From the IMG/VR virus record IMGVR_UViG_3300010150_000146, positions 1-25,146 of that record: a DNA stretch of 25,146 nucleotides; one strand, 5' to 3'. Of this stretch, positions 6,675-15,100 are shown in pieces; the stretch's first letter is position 1; each line of letters begins with the position of its first letter. Origin of the DNA: a virus. A model generated the notes under the pieces. That model saw nothing but the letters and a program-made list of their open reading frames with translations, had not been told where the DNA came from and did no database searches. Both the position numbers and the translations under genes were made by a program.

Positions 6675-7709
6675 TTATTTTTTAAAAACCGTTAAACCTC
6701 TAAAGTTCTCTAACCAACCTTCAGTATTTTTTGTAATCCCTTCTATCTTATCTTGATCTAAGAGATGCAAAAATGCCCCTGTTTGTAGGTTGGGTATGTC
6801 ACTCTTTATTATATCTAATATATGATTTTTTTCTTTATCATCCAACACAGAATCATGTAAATTCATTAATTTATAATTAGTTTCTACACGATCCCACTCT
6901 GTGATAATTTTAGGAAAAATTTTCTTGCATTTTTTTTCCTCTAACTTACTTGCACATGTATCATAAACATACTGTAAGTCTGTTCCCGATGTATTAACTA
7001 GTTCAGGAAATTCTGATATTATTGTTTTAATTCCAAGTCCTTTTACTCCTGCTAAATTATCAGAGTTATCTCCAAGAAGAGCTTTTACAACATTGTAATT
7101 CTCAGGAAGAACTTTTAATTCTTCGAATATATTACTTTCATTGAATGTTTTCTTCTTTACTGGGGCATATACTTCGATAGTTTTATCGACTAACTGCAAA
7201 AAGTCCTTATCTGATGATATAATAGTACATTTTTTAACATTAGATGTTGAAGCTTTTTGAGCTATGTACGCTATAATATCATCTGCTTCTAGTTTTTCCA
7301 TTCCAATCTGTTGGACTGGCAGGCATTCTAAGTAATCTTGTGTTCTGTAAAGTTGCCCTATTAGGGCCTCTTGCTCTTCAGCTTTCGAATCATAAAGTCC
7401 CCAATGTGTTATACGAGCAGTTGCTCTTTGAGCTTTATAGTTTGGATCTATATTCTTACGATTTGCAGATCCTCCTTTCCCGTCCCATACTATAACTACT
7501 CTCGTTGGATCAAATATTCTAGTTACATACCCTAATGAACGCATAAAACCGACCAGGCCGCCTATATGATGGCCTGATGGGTTCATTGCTTTGAGTAATG
7601 AAAAACTACGAATTAACATATTCATAGCGTCAATCACTAGAATGTGATCATTCAACTCTCGGGGCGGGGTTTCTTTAAGGTTATTAAGTATATTACTATA
7701 ATTGGCCAT
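6675..7709 (-). CDS. 5'-3' exonuclease, Pol I/FEN family (RNase H-like, T4 rnh type)
   Basis: A 344-residue flap/5' nuclease that would remove RNA primers and 5' flaps. Metal-binding acidic residues are visible: D27 (VIDAMN), D76 (VVIVWDGKGG), E141-D143-D144 (KLEADDIIAYIA), D167 and D169 (ISSDKDFLQLVD), and D214 and D217 in GDNSDNLAGVKGLGIKT, which is also the helix-turn-helix DNA-binding motif. It stands apart from the polymerase, as in T4 and T7. Its ATG shares a base with the UvsX stop (TAATG), so the two are probably translationally coupled. The remaining C-terminal 100 residues are helical. Confidence 0.93.
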   Translation of the reverse strand: MANYSNILNNLKETPPRELNDHILVIDAMNMLIRSFSLLKAMNPSGHHIGGLVGFMRSLGYVTRIFDPTRVVIVWDGKGGSANRKNIDPNYKAQRATARITHWGLYDSKAEEQEALIGQLYRTQDYLECLPVQQIGMEKLEADDIIAYIAQKASTSNVKKCTIISSDKDFLQLVDKTIEVYAPVKKKTFNESNIFEELKVLPENYNVVKALLGDNSDNLAGVKGLGIKTIISEFPELVNTSGTDLQYVYDTCASKLEEKKCKKIFPKIITEWDRVETNYKLMNLHDSVLDDKEKNHILDIIKSDIPNLQTGAFLHLLDQDKIEGITKNTEGWLENFRGLTVFKK

Positions 7710-8782
7710 TAATCTAAAATATTAGGTTTTATAGATTCTTCTTCTAAGTCTCCTTCTTCAATTAAGTCAAAATCTATACTACCGACTAATTTTAGCCAAT
7801 GCTCTTTATGCTCATTTTTATACTTATCTATAGCTCTTTTATCATCAGGTATAAACCCATGTGATGTCATAACAACACGTCCTCTGGATTGTACTCCTCC
7901 GATATGGTTTTTCTCTACTTGAACGTTTGTACGTTTAGCGAATTCTACCTGTAGGCCATCTTTAATAGCTTTTATCTTAGAAGTTCCAGGGTTTGTTATA
8001 TTTCCGAAAGTGATTACTAAAGTTGAATCATACCACATAGACATTCCTCCTTTATTCTGTAATTTAGGTTGTCCCATTGGTGATTCAGGCTTCATAGTCC
8101 ATACCTTATTAATAGCTACTAGAGTATTTGTATAAGGAGAGTTCTCTTTCCTAGATAATAGAATCTTTTGATTCAAATTATTACCAAATTGAGTAGACAT
8201 CGCTCCTGCATTCCATTCATTATTATTCTTATTAGAACGTACTGAAAGATCGCAAGGTATAGAACCTATACTGTCCCAGAAAAAACATAAATCAAAAGGT
8301 AAATTTCCTTTTGCCTGTTCATCCATAAGATCAGCCATATATACGGCAACTTCTTCAATAGTATTTAATGTACCTCTATCAGCATATAGAAAATGACCCT
8401 CGTAATCTACTACGTTACCGTTTTCATCAGTAACCTCATCAAATTTTAAGCCCATTTCCTTAGCATGGTCCCACGACCATTTCATCTCTGATATAATAAA
8501 TACTGGTAAGATTCCTAGTTTTTGTGCATTTACAGCAGCTTCTAGTAATGCTGTTGTTTTACCTGTATCACTATGTCCTCTTAGTAGGGTTATATGCCCT
8601 GTTGGAATGCCAGGAAGAGATGTAATATCTTGGAAAGCTTTTGATAAAGGAATCCATCCTTGTTCTTTGAACTTTACAGATGCATTAGAAAATCCTTTCT
8701 TTTTCTTAAAATTTCCAAGATTAAAACTCTTCTTGACTGCCGCAGATGCGGCTGCTTTTACCTCTTTTTTTTGTTTTGCCAT
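7709..8782 (-). CDS. uvsX: UvsX-like RecA-family recombinase
   Basis: A 357-residue strand-exchange ATPase for phage recombination and recombination-dependent replication. Walker A is GHSDTGKTT at 69-77, the catalytic Glu is probably E99 (FIISEM), and Walker B is LCFFWDSIGS with D170. The N-terminus is a Lys/Ala-rich tail (residues 1-30, KKEVKAAASAAVKK). The C-terminus is acidic (FDLIEEGDLEEESI), as in RecA-type proteins. It lies 2 bases after gp32, its usual partner, and overlaps the 5' nuclease start by one base. Confidence 0.94.
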   Translation of the reverse strand: MAKQKKEVKAAASAAVKKSFNLGNFKKKKGFSNASVKFKEQGWIPLSKAFQDITSLPGIPTGHITLLRGHSDTGKTTALLEAAVNAQKLGILPVFIISEMKWSWDHAKEMGLKFDEVTDENGNVVDYEGHFLYADRGTLNTIEEVAVYMADLMDEQAKGNLPFDLCFFWDSIGSIPCDLSVRSNKNNNEWNAGAMSTQFGNNLNQKILLSRKENSPYTNTLVAINKVWTMKPESPMGQPKLQNKGGMSMWYDSTLVITFGNITNPGTSKIKAIKDGLQVEFAKRTNVQVEKNHIGGVQSRGRVVMTSHGFIPDDKRAIDKYKNEHKEHWLKLVGSIDFDLIEEGDLEEESIKPNILD

Positions 8783-8784
8783 TT

Positions 8785-9591
8785 CTATTCGTTAAATAAA
8801 TCATCAAATTTGCTCACTGTATCTTTGTTGCCAGCCGTAGCTGTTTCCAAAGTAAAGTCTGCTTTTTGTTGACCTAAGCTTTCTGGCAGTTTGTCTTCTT
8901 TTGAAGTTGCAGGTGTTTGATTACTTTCTTCTGCTGCAGAAGGATCTAAGTAATTTTGTAACTGCTTTTTAATAAATTCATAATCGTATTGAGTATGTAC
9001 CTCTACCGGGTTAGGTTGAGTTTTTAACCAAGTATCAACTAAATCGTTATTATCTGATAAAGGTGTTTGCTTTGGTTTAATACGTACTGTTGTTTCAGGG
9101 TACGGATTACCTTGTTGCTGTTCTACTACCATATCCCATCCGTTTAATACATCGGTAAAGTCTCCAATATCTTCATCTTCTGCTAAAGCAAGTAATGCTT
9201 TATAAATAGTTACTCCAAAACCCCATAATCTAACTCCTTTATCTTCTTCTCCTCTTACTACAACAGGAGCAAAGATTCTAGTTTTAGGTGAAATTTTGCC
9301 AGAAAGTGACCAGTTATCTTTATCGTTGGTTTTTCTTAACTCTTTTACAAACTCTTCAATCGGATCTTGCTTACCAAAGTTTGATAAAGCTACCATAGGG
9401 TATTTTCCAATACCGTAATGAAATTTTAATTCCTTAAAAGGGAAAGTTGGGTCGAAAGCTGAAGGTACAATACGTACTGTTTGCTTTCCTAATTGTGGTT
9501 TCCAGAAAATCTTGGAATAGTCAGTTTTCTCTTTATCCTGACCGTTGTTGTTTAGCGCATCTAATTTAGCGCGAATAGCATTAATGTCCAT
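8785..9591 (-). CDS. Single-stranded DNA-binding protein, gp32-like
   Basis: A 268-residue T4 gp32-type SSB. The OB-fold core includes FWKPQLGKQTVRIVP, the strand KTRIFAPVVVRGEEDKGVRL, and WGFGVTIYKALLALAEDEDIGDFTD, a strong gp32 signature. The C-terminal 60 residues are a Glu/Gln/Ser-rich linker ending in an acidic tip (KFDDLFNE) that would recruit helicase and recombinase partners. T4 gp32 holds a zinc ion through Cys residues in its core; this protein contains no Cys at all, so the equivalent loop (ALSNFGKQDPIEEF) must fold without zinc. It has its own promoter-like motif at 9622-9632 and is followed by uvsX after 2 bases. Confidence 0.93.
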   Translation of the reverse strand: MDINAIRAKLDALNNNGQDKEKTDYSKIFWKPQLGKQTVRIVPSAFDPTFPFKELKFHYGIGKYPMVALSNFGKQDPIEEFVKELRKTNDKDNWSLSGKISPKTRIFAPVVVRGEEDKGVRLWGFGVTIYKALLALAEDEDIGDFTDVLNGWDMVVEQQQGNPYPETTVRIKPKQTPLSDNNDLVDTWLKTQPNPVEVHTQYDYEFIKKQLQNYLDPSAAEESNQTPATSKEDKLPESLGQQKADFTLETATAGNKDTVSKFDDLFNE

Positions 9592-9621
9592 ATAACTAAT
9601 TTTAAAATTATAACTTATTAT

Positions 9622-9632
9622 TAATATAGGAA
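9622..9632 (-). promoter_or_regulatory. Promoter-like motif TTCCTATATTA upstream of gp32
   Basis: The coding strand reads TTTTATTCCTATATTA, one base different from the TTCGTATATTA copies upstream of polA and gp53. It sits in the 60-base gap before gp32, 31 bases from the start codon. A dedicated promoter for an abundantly needed SSB is plausible. The call rests on recurrence of the motif. Confidence 0.45.
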
Positions 9633-9651
9633 TAAAAAATTAAATCGCCAA

Positions 9652-10104
9652 CTAAAGCTCAATAATTTTATATAACTTTGTATTTACTCTCTTTAATTCT
9701 GGACCTTTGGTAAGTAATACGCAGTTGCGATAATCAGGCCAGTTTATTCTGTAACTTGTGTCTAGAACTCCTCCGTTTAATTCTTTTATTAAAGTATTAA
9801 GAGCGTTAATAGTATACAGTGTATTGGTTTCTTTTTTTCTATGTACTAATATAGTATTTTCTAAAAATGCTCCTACATTTCCAAAATCAACATTATATGT
9901 ACACATATATTCGTCTTGACTTTTAGAATATAGTACAAAAATCTTATTATATATAATTTTGTATCTTTCCTGTATATTACCTAATACATTATCTAGGTCT
10001 TCTTCTGTTGAAAAAGTACAAAACAGCTTATTACTCATATCTTCGCTGGTAAAAAAAGGTTCGATGTCGTAATCGAACTTAGGTATTGTTGTGTTTGTTA
10101 TCAT
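9652..10104 (-). CDS. Hypothetical protein between polA and gp32, 150 aa
   Basis: A soluble 150-residue protein of mixed alpha/beta character, with no signal peptide or membrane segment. The N-terminal part is Phe/Asp/Tyr-rich (FDYDIEPFFTSEDM). The C-terminal half has a distinctive block, TLYTINALNTLIKELNGG, then DTSYRINWPDYRNCVLLT. I recall similar short blocks in small proteins of other T4-like phages but cannot name a function. Its place between DNA polymerase and gp32 suggests a replication accessory role (inference). Two Cys residues are present but no metal-binding pattern. It starts 20 bases after polA. Confidence 0.72.
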   Translation of the reverse strand: MITNTTIPKFDYDIEPFFTSEDMSNKLFCTFSTEEDLDNVLGNIQERYKIIYNKIFVLYSKSQDEYMCTYNVDFGNVGAFLENTILVHRKKETNTLYTINALNTLIKELNGGVLDTSYRINWPDYRNCVLLTKGPELKRVNTKLYKIIEL

Positions 10105-10124
10105 ATATAAATAGTTGTGCTGTT

Positions 10125-11450
10125 CTATAACACTAAATCTGTGTTGTATTTAAATTTAACAGGGTATTTACCTTGTCTCTCCATTATTTTCTGTATATCT
10201 GCTAAAGTTTCTTTACCGTCGTCTTTACTAAAGTCAAATAAGATAGCATCGTATGTATATAAAGTAATAAAAGATTTTTTATTTCTTAAGTACTTTAATA
10301 TATCTTTTAATATAATGATATTATTTGAAGTTTCCAACGATTGCATCATATAATTCATTAATTTTGCTGGATTCATATCTTTTAATTCTTGAGTAAAGTG
10401 TTTACCTGATTGAGGATTCCAGACATAACCCCCTTCTTGAAAGCTTTTCCACATAGCATCAATATATTCTTGTATTTCTTTAAATATTTTTAGATTCTTA
10501 TGTTCTTCAGGTATTTTTCCGTAAATTGCATGAAAATTAATCTGTTTTGCTTTAGCATACTCCTCTTCTGTTATCTCTTCCTTACCAAAATAATACTTAG
10601 CAAGCTGTTTATGTGCTGATTCTTCTGTAAGAGGGTAGTCTAATTGTTCTGCTAGAAGTCTTAAATGGTACCCGTCAAAGTCAAATTCTACAAAAAAATC
10701 ATTCTGAGGTTTAAAACATTTTCTATACTCTTCTGCTTTTGGTATTGCTGCAAAATTTACTGAGTTGAATGTGTTTGTTGGTCTAGATGTATTATTATAA
10801 AGGTTATATTCTGTGTAAACTTTATTATCTACTGTGTTATGAATGGGATTTTTAGGTTTAAATAAACTATTAAAACTATCATACAGTATCCCTACTCCTG
10901 ATTGTTCAAGTAGGTAGAATACGTTAGTAGCAATATTATTATAAAAATTAAAACCTGATGGTATTTCTAAATCTATTACTTTTTTTATACTTTCGTAGAT
11001 ATTCTCACTTCGTTCGTATAGTTTAGCTATAGGTATAATACTGTTTAAATCTCTCTTATCGCTGTATCGATTATAGAAGTAATTTATAGTTGAAGTATCC
11101 CCGGGTATTTCTAATCTTTTAAACTCTACCATAGAATAGAGTAGAGATATGTCTATGGCTTCCTGTAAATTAAAGTAGTAGAGCAGTTTTTTTTTATTTA
11201 ATGTATATAGTTTACCTGCTTTAGAAAGCATACTGTAGATACGATTCTTATCTACGTTCAGTCCTTCGTCATGATTAATAGGAATAATGTACCCATGTTT
11301 ACTGTTTATCATTCTTATATAAACAGCAACTGTATCATTAAGTCGTGGATGGTATAGGTCATTAGCAGGAATTACCTCTACATAACAACCTAATTTAACT
11401 AACCCTTCTAACGAAGATAATTTTGATTCTTCTTCTACTATATAAAACAC
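10125..11450 (-). CDS. polA: Family A DNA polymerase, short form with degenerate exonuclease region
   Basis: A 441-residue polymerase related to the Klenow part of Pol I. The thumb/palm signature TSRPTNTFNSVNFAAIPK is at 221-238. Motif A is EFDFDGYHLRLLAE with catalytic D257. Motif B (O helix) is KAKQINFHAIYGK, giving K302, F306 and Y310 for E. coli K758, F762 and Y766. Motif C is LYTYDAILFDF with catalytic D401. The E. coli steric-gate Glu710 aligns with H262, R754 with Y298, and the HDE triad of motif C with YDA. Residues 1-115 resemble a 3'-5' exonuclease fold (YIIPINHDEGLN) but the DxE and NxxFD acidic motifs are absent, so proofreading looks lost. The start used is GTG 11450, because no ATG is available before residue 47. 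The 5' nuclease is a separate gene. Confidence 0.9.
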   Translation of the reverse strand: MFYIVEEESKLSSLEGLVKLGCYVEVIPANDLYHPRLNDTVAVYIRMINSKHGYIIPINHDEGLNVDKNRIYSMLSKAGKLYTLNKKKLLYYFNLQEAIDISLLYSMVEFKRLEIPGDTSTINYFYNRYSDKRDLNSIIPIAKLYERSENIYESIKKVIDLEIPSGFNFYNNIATNVFYLLEQSGVGILYDSFNSLFKPKNPIHNTVDNKVYTEYNLYNNTSRPTNTFNSVNFAAIPKAEEYRKCFKPQNDFFVEFDFDGYHLRLLAEQLDYPLTEESAHKQLAKYYFGKEEITEEEYAKAKQINFHAIYGKIPEEHKNLKIFKEIQEYIDAMWKSFQEGGYVWNPQSGKHFTQELKDMNPAKLMNYMMQSLETSNNIIILKDILKYLRNKKSFITLYTYDAILFDFSKDDGKETLADIQKIMERQGKYPVKFKYNTDLVL

Positions 11451-11467
11451 TTGTAAAACCTTTTTAA

Positions 11468-11478
11468 TAATATACGAA
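11468..11478 (-). promoter_or_regulatory. Promoter-like motif TTCGTATATTA upstream of polA
   Basis: An exact 11-base match to the motif upstream of gp53 (16358-16368), preceded by a T-run. It lies 17 bases before the polA GTG, in the 40-base gap after the structural genes, so it could launch the replication transcript. Its upstream half forms part of a perfect palindrome (11472-11490). Confidence 0.5.
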
Positions 11479-11490
11479 AAATTTTCGTAT
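11472..11490. repeat. Perfect 19-base palindrome overlapping the polA promoter-like motif
   Basis: The plus strand reads ATACGAAAA, one A, then TTTTCGTAT: nine complementary bases on each side of a single spacer base. It begins right after the stop of the 231-aa ORF (11491) and covers the TTCGTAT half of the promoter-like motif. The placement suits an operator for a dimeric repressor; it could also form a small hairpin in RNA read through from the structural operon. Confidence 0.5.
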
Positions 11491-12186
11491 CTACAACCTT
11501 TTTCCTGGTGAAGGTATAATTATATCTTTATCTTGATCTAATATTGGGGTAGCTTCTACAATATTTTCATTTTTTACGTACTCCAATGGATCAAGTAAAA
11601 GTTTTTCTGCCCCGGGAAGTTCTTTTTTAAGTAACTCTATTGACTTTAAATTTTTGCTCTCTATTCCTTCTAAAAAATAACCGTTTATCATTTGATCTTT
11701 TACCGGACCTTTTATATACCACTCTATTGCGGCTATTTTATCACGTTTAGATCTAGAGTTAATATTATTAATATACTGAGCTCTGTTTAATTCTTTACAG
11801 TTACCTGTTGCTCTGTTTTTATAGAAGTATCTTTTCATTACTCCATTGTCTCTATCTTTAGATGTAGGAGGTAATTTTATAGACTTTAACCTATTGTTAG
11901 AAGATCTTCCTGAATTACCAGGAGTATTTAGTGTAGGTTGTGATGTTGTAGGATCTTCTGATATTAGTTCTGTTGCGTTAGAGAAATCTCCTTTTTCTAA
12001 ATTAACACCAAGAGTGCTGTAGATAGCGCCAAAGCTTGTTACTACCACCTTAGTAGTTTGATTAAATAAGGTGTTTTTTATTCTTTCTATTTTATTTTTA
12101 TCTTGCTCTCTACCACTAACTTTTAAATTAAAGGTTCCTAACTCTTCTATTGATTTTAAGCAGTATTGGCTTTTAGGTAAATACAT
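11491..12186 (-). CDS. Hypothetical protein of the baseplate operon, 231 aa
   Basis: A 231-residue basic, soluble protein. The N-terminal half (KSQYCLKSIEELGTFNLKVS) looks beta-rich. A low-complexity Ser/Asn/Pro/Thr linker lies near residues 80-105 (PTLNTPGNSGRSSNNR), and a second domain contains MKRYFYKNRATGNCKELNRA, AAIEWYIKGPV and a helical Leu/Lys segment (SKNLKSIELLKKELPGAEKL). I recognise no family. It begins 3 bases after the hub gene, so it is probably a tail or baseplate component or assembly factor. It is the last gene of the structural run before the polA promoter-like motif. Confidence 0.65.
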   Translation of the reverse strand: MYLPKSQYCLKSIEELGTFNLKVSGREQDKNKIERIKNTLFNQTTKVVVTSFGAIYSTLGVNLEKGDFSNATELISEDPTTSQPTLNTPGNSGRSSNNRLKSIKLPPTSKDRDNGVMKRYFYKNRATGNCKELNRAQYINNINSRSKRDKIAAIEWYIKGPVKDQMINGYFLEGIESKNLKSIELLKKELPGAEKLLLDPLEYVKNENIVEATPILDQDKDIIIPSPGKRL

Positions 12187-12189
12187 ATA

Positions 12190-15100
12190 TTATATTGTTA
12201 AATCATTTGAATTAATAAGAGTATAGGTAAACTGTCTTTGTCCTACCCTATCTTTAGCTTGATTAGCTATTTCTAAAATTCTATCTAAGCTTTCAGCTTT
12301 ATCTACTACTTGACATCCGGCAGACCATTTTGTAACTTGTCTACTCTTCCTGCTAGGGCTTGCTCTATGTATGTTAATACCGTAATTACCTCTTTCTGGA
12401 TTTGTAAAATCGTAAAAAGAATCTCCATTTCGATCTCTCCATACCGTAACCGGGTTAATTTGAACTAATGCAGGGTATGAAGGAGGGTTTCTTTTATGTG
12501 TTCCAAATCCATGAGAATTTAAATGTTGACCTTCTTTTAAAATAGCTGTACCTCTTGAATTTGGATTATCTACTAACCAGTACCTACCTGGATCTGTTGT
12601 ACAAGAAAACTTCTCTGATTTTTTTACTCCGTTTTCTTTCCAAGAAATAGTCATAATATCATCAAATTTATTTGTTAATTGTAACTTACCGTCCTTAATA
12701 TTATTGTAGTTTCTAATACCTACAATATTTAAAGCAAAATCTCTATCATCCCATTTATAACCTTTACTTGTAACTGAGGATTTAATTGCATCGTAATCAA
12801 CATTTGTAGAGTCTATATTAGTAGCTTCTGCTTCTTCTGCTTGTGATTTTTCTGCTGATGTAGTACTATCTTTACTTGTATCACTGTATTCTACAGTAGA
12901 GCATTCTTGCTTCTCTGCTACTGCTTTTACTTCTTCTGGTGTGGGTGGAGTCAAACTGTAAAATTGAGTTTTAACATCAGTAGTCCACTTTCCATTATCA
13001 ATAGAATGTGCCAATCCTGTTATAATGTATCCAAAATTTGTACTGTATTTTTGAGGTAGAATACCTTCTTCTATTTTAAATGTTTGACCTATTTTTAATC
13101 CTGCAATTCCCATTGAAGTAAAGGATAGTTCCACTGGGATTACTCCTGGGGCGGGGATTGGATTTTCTTCGTTATGTATTAAGATATCAACTACCCATCT
13201 TTTACAAAATTCTTTATGGTAGTTTTTAATATTACTTATTGCCCCTTTATCGTAGTCTCCATTATCAGCAAAATTTTCACCATTAAATTCTTCCCAGAAC
13301 TCATAATAATCTTCAATCCATTTTTTAAGTCTTCTATCTTCTGGTTTTTCTCTTTTTTCTGTTATTTCTTCTCCTCCAATAGTATTTTTTTGAGATTTAT
13401 GAATTATGTGTCTATCTAATAATCCTCTATTCCATTGTAATAGTGGTCCAATACTATCTTTTGTATGTCCTCCTGTTCCTTGAGCTGCTATTGATACCAT
13501 ATTCCCAATGTTTGAACTTATTTTACTATCAATACTTAAACTTGAGATTGTAGATTTAGTACCTGTTAGAGATAAAGTTGGAATAATACTTTTCACCTTT
13601 GGAGTAACTTTTCTATCTACAACATAAAAAAGATCGTCTTGCTCATCATAAAATAAATCTAAATCATTAATTCCGCCCATAGCATCCGACATAGCTCTTA
13701 ATACCGTTTTCATTAAGCTAACCATATCGTTATTTTCATTCTGATCTGAATCTTTATAAGCATCTACTATCTTGTCTATTTCTGATTGTAAATACTCTAC
13801 AGATACCATAATATTTAAAATATCATCTGTTTCTCCTCTCAATATACCTGTAGATAGTGCTTTTCCAATATTTTGATGAAATCCATTTTTCCATACAACT
13901 CCCATAGGGTAAGATTCCTTACCGTTTGGCCATTTCACTACTTTATTTTCTGAGTCATGTAATTTTGTAGATGTTGGTAATTTAGGAAGTATACAAACTA
14001 ACGGGTCTATTGAAAAATGATATTCATTAGTTAAATATTTTAATTTTTTTTCATACTTAACTGAGTTAGTTTCTTTATCTTGAAAGCCTGTGTAAAATTG
14101 AGTTAGTTTTCTTCCTTTTGTTTTAGTGCCTTTTTGAGCTTCTTGTGTAGCATCTATTGAGCTTACATAATTGTTGTATACATCAAGTATAGTATATAAA
14201 GGAATCCAATATTCGTTAATATCGTCATTATCCCAACCTGTATCTTTTAGTTCTAAATCTTTTAATTTGAAAGCTAAAAATGCATTTAAATTTTCTTGAA
14301 AATGTTTTCCTGTTTTTGGATGAAAGCTATCATTAGTAAATATATGTTCAACTTTACCTTCTGGAAGTATTTGACTGCCGAATTCTGAAAATGCATTTGC
14401 AAAATCGTCTTTTACTTGTTGAGCTCTCTCTTCCTGCGCCTGTCTTACTTCTTTCTGTTTAGGTGTAAGTTCACTTTCGGGTAAAACAGCATTTTCTTGA
14501 ATAAAATCAACTAGACGTAAAGTTTCAGCTTTATCGTCTATATTAAAAGTGTTATCACTCTCTATAGAAAGTCTTTGTTCTGGTTTATCTACTACAAAAG
14601 CTGTTAAGTTATCACCTGCTTCATCTATTGAGCTAGTTCCTGATCTATTTAAGGTTCCTTCAACAAATTTTAAACCATACATAGAAAATTCTTTGTTAAG
14701 ATGGTTTACCAGCTCTTCTTCTTCTAATCCAGCTATTCCTGTCTTAGAAGTCCAAGAATACCTTTTACTTTTGTATCTAGTAGTTCCTCCATTAACTAGT
14801 TTTTCTAACTTAGACACAAAAGCTTCATTTTCCATAGCTATCCTACCTTCTAAAGTTTGGGCAGATGATGCCTGTGTTGCTAAATCGCTTAAGTCTCCAA
14901 AAACTGTGTCTATTGCTAAGCTAATATTTTCTTCAGTACGTTCTTTTACAGCTAATGCACGTTCTACAGCTGAATTAGTATCTCCGGTTACTAAATCGTA
15001 TCCGGCTATTGCTGTGTCTGCCAAGCTGGAGTAATAGTTAGAAGCTATTTGCTTAACGTTTCCTTCTCCTTCTGTTGCTTGTAACTTATCTATTTCTGAA

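Noticed and set aside
10080-10104. CTATTTATAT directly before the ATG of the 150-aa ORF, resembling the structural-gene motif
   Set aside because: It touches the start codon, leaving no room for a leader, and lacks the TAAAC end; probably chance in an AT-rich leader.
10117-10353. 78-codon plus-strand frame opposite the polymerase C-terminus
   Set aside because: It covers the antisense of conserved motif C of the polymerase and has no independent evidence.
14549-15034. 161-codon open frame on the plus strand opposite the hub gene
   Set aside because: It lies wholly antisense to a well-supported hub gene, is Ser/Leu/Pro-rich as expected from reversing such codons, has no leader or neighbours on its strand, and resembles no family.
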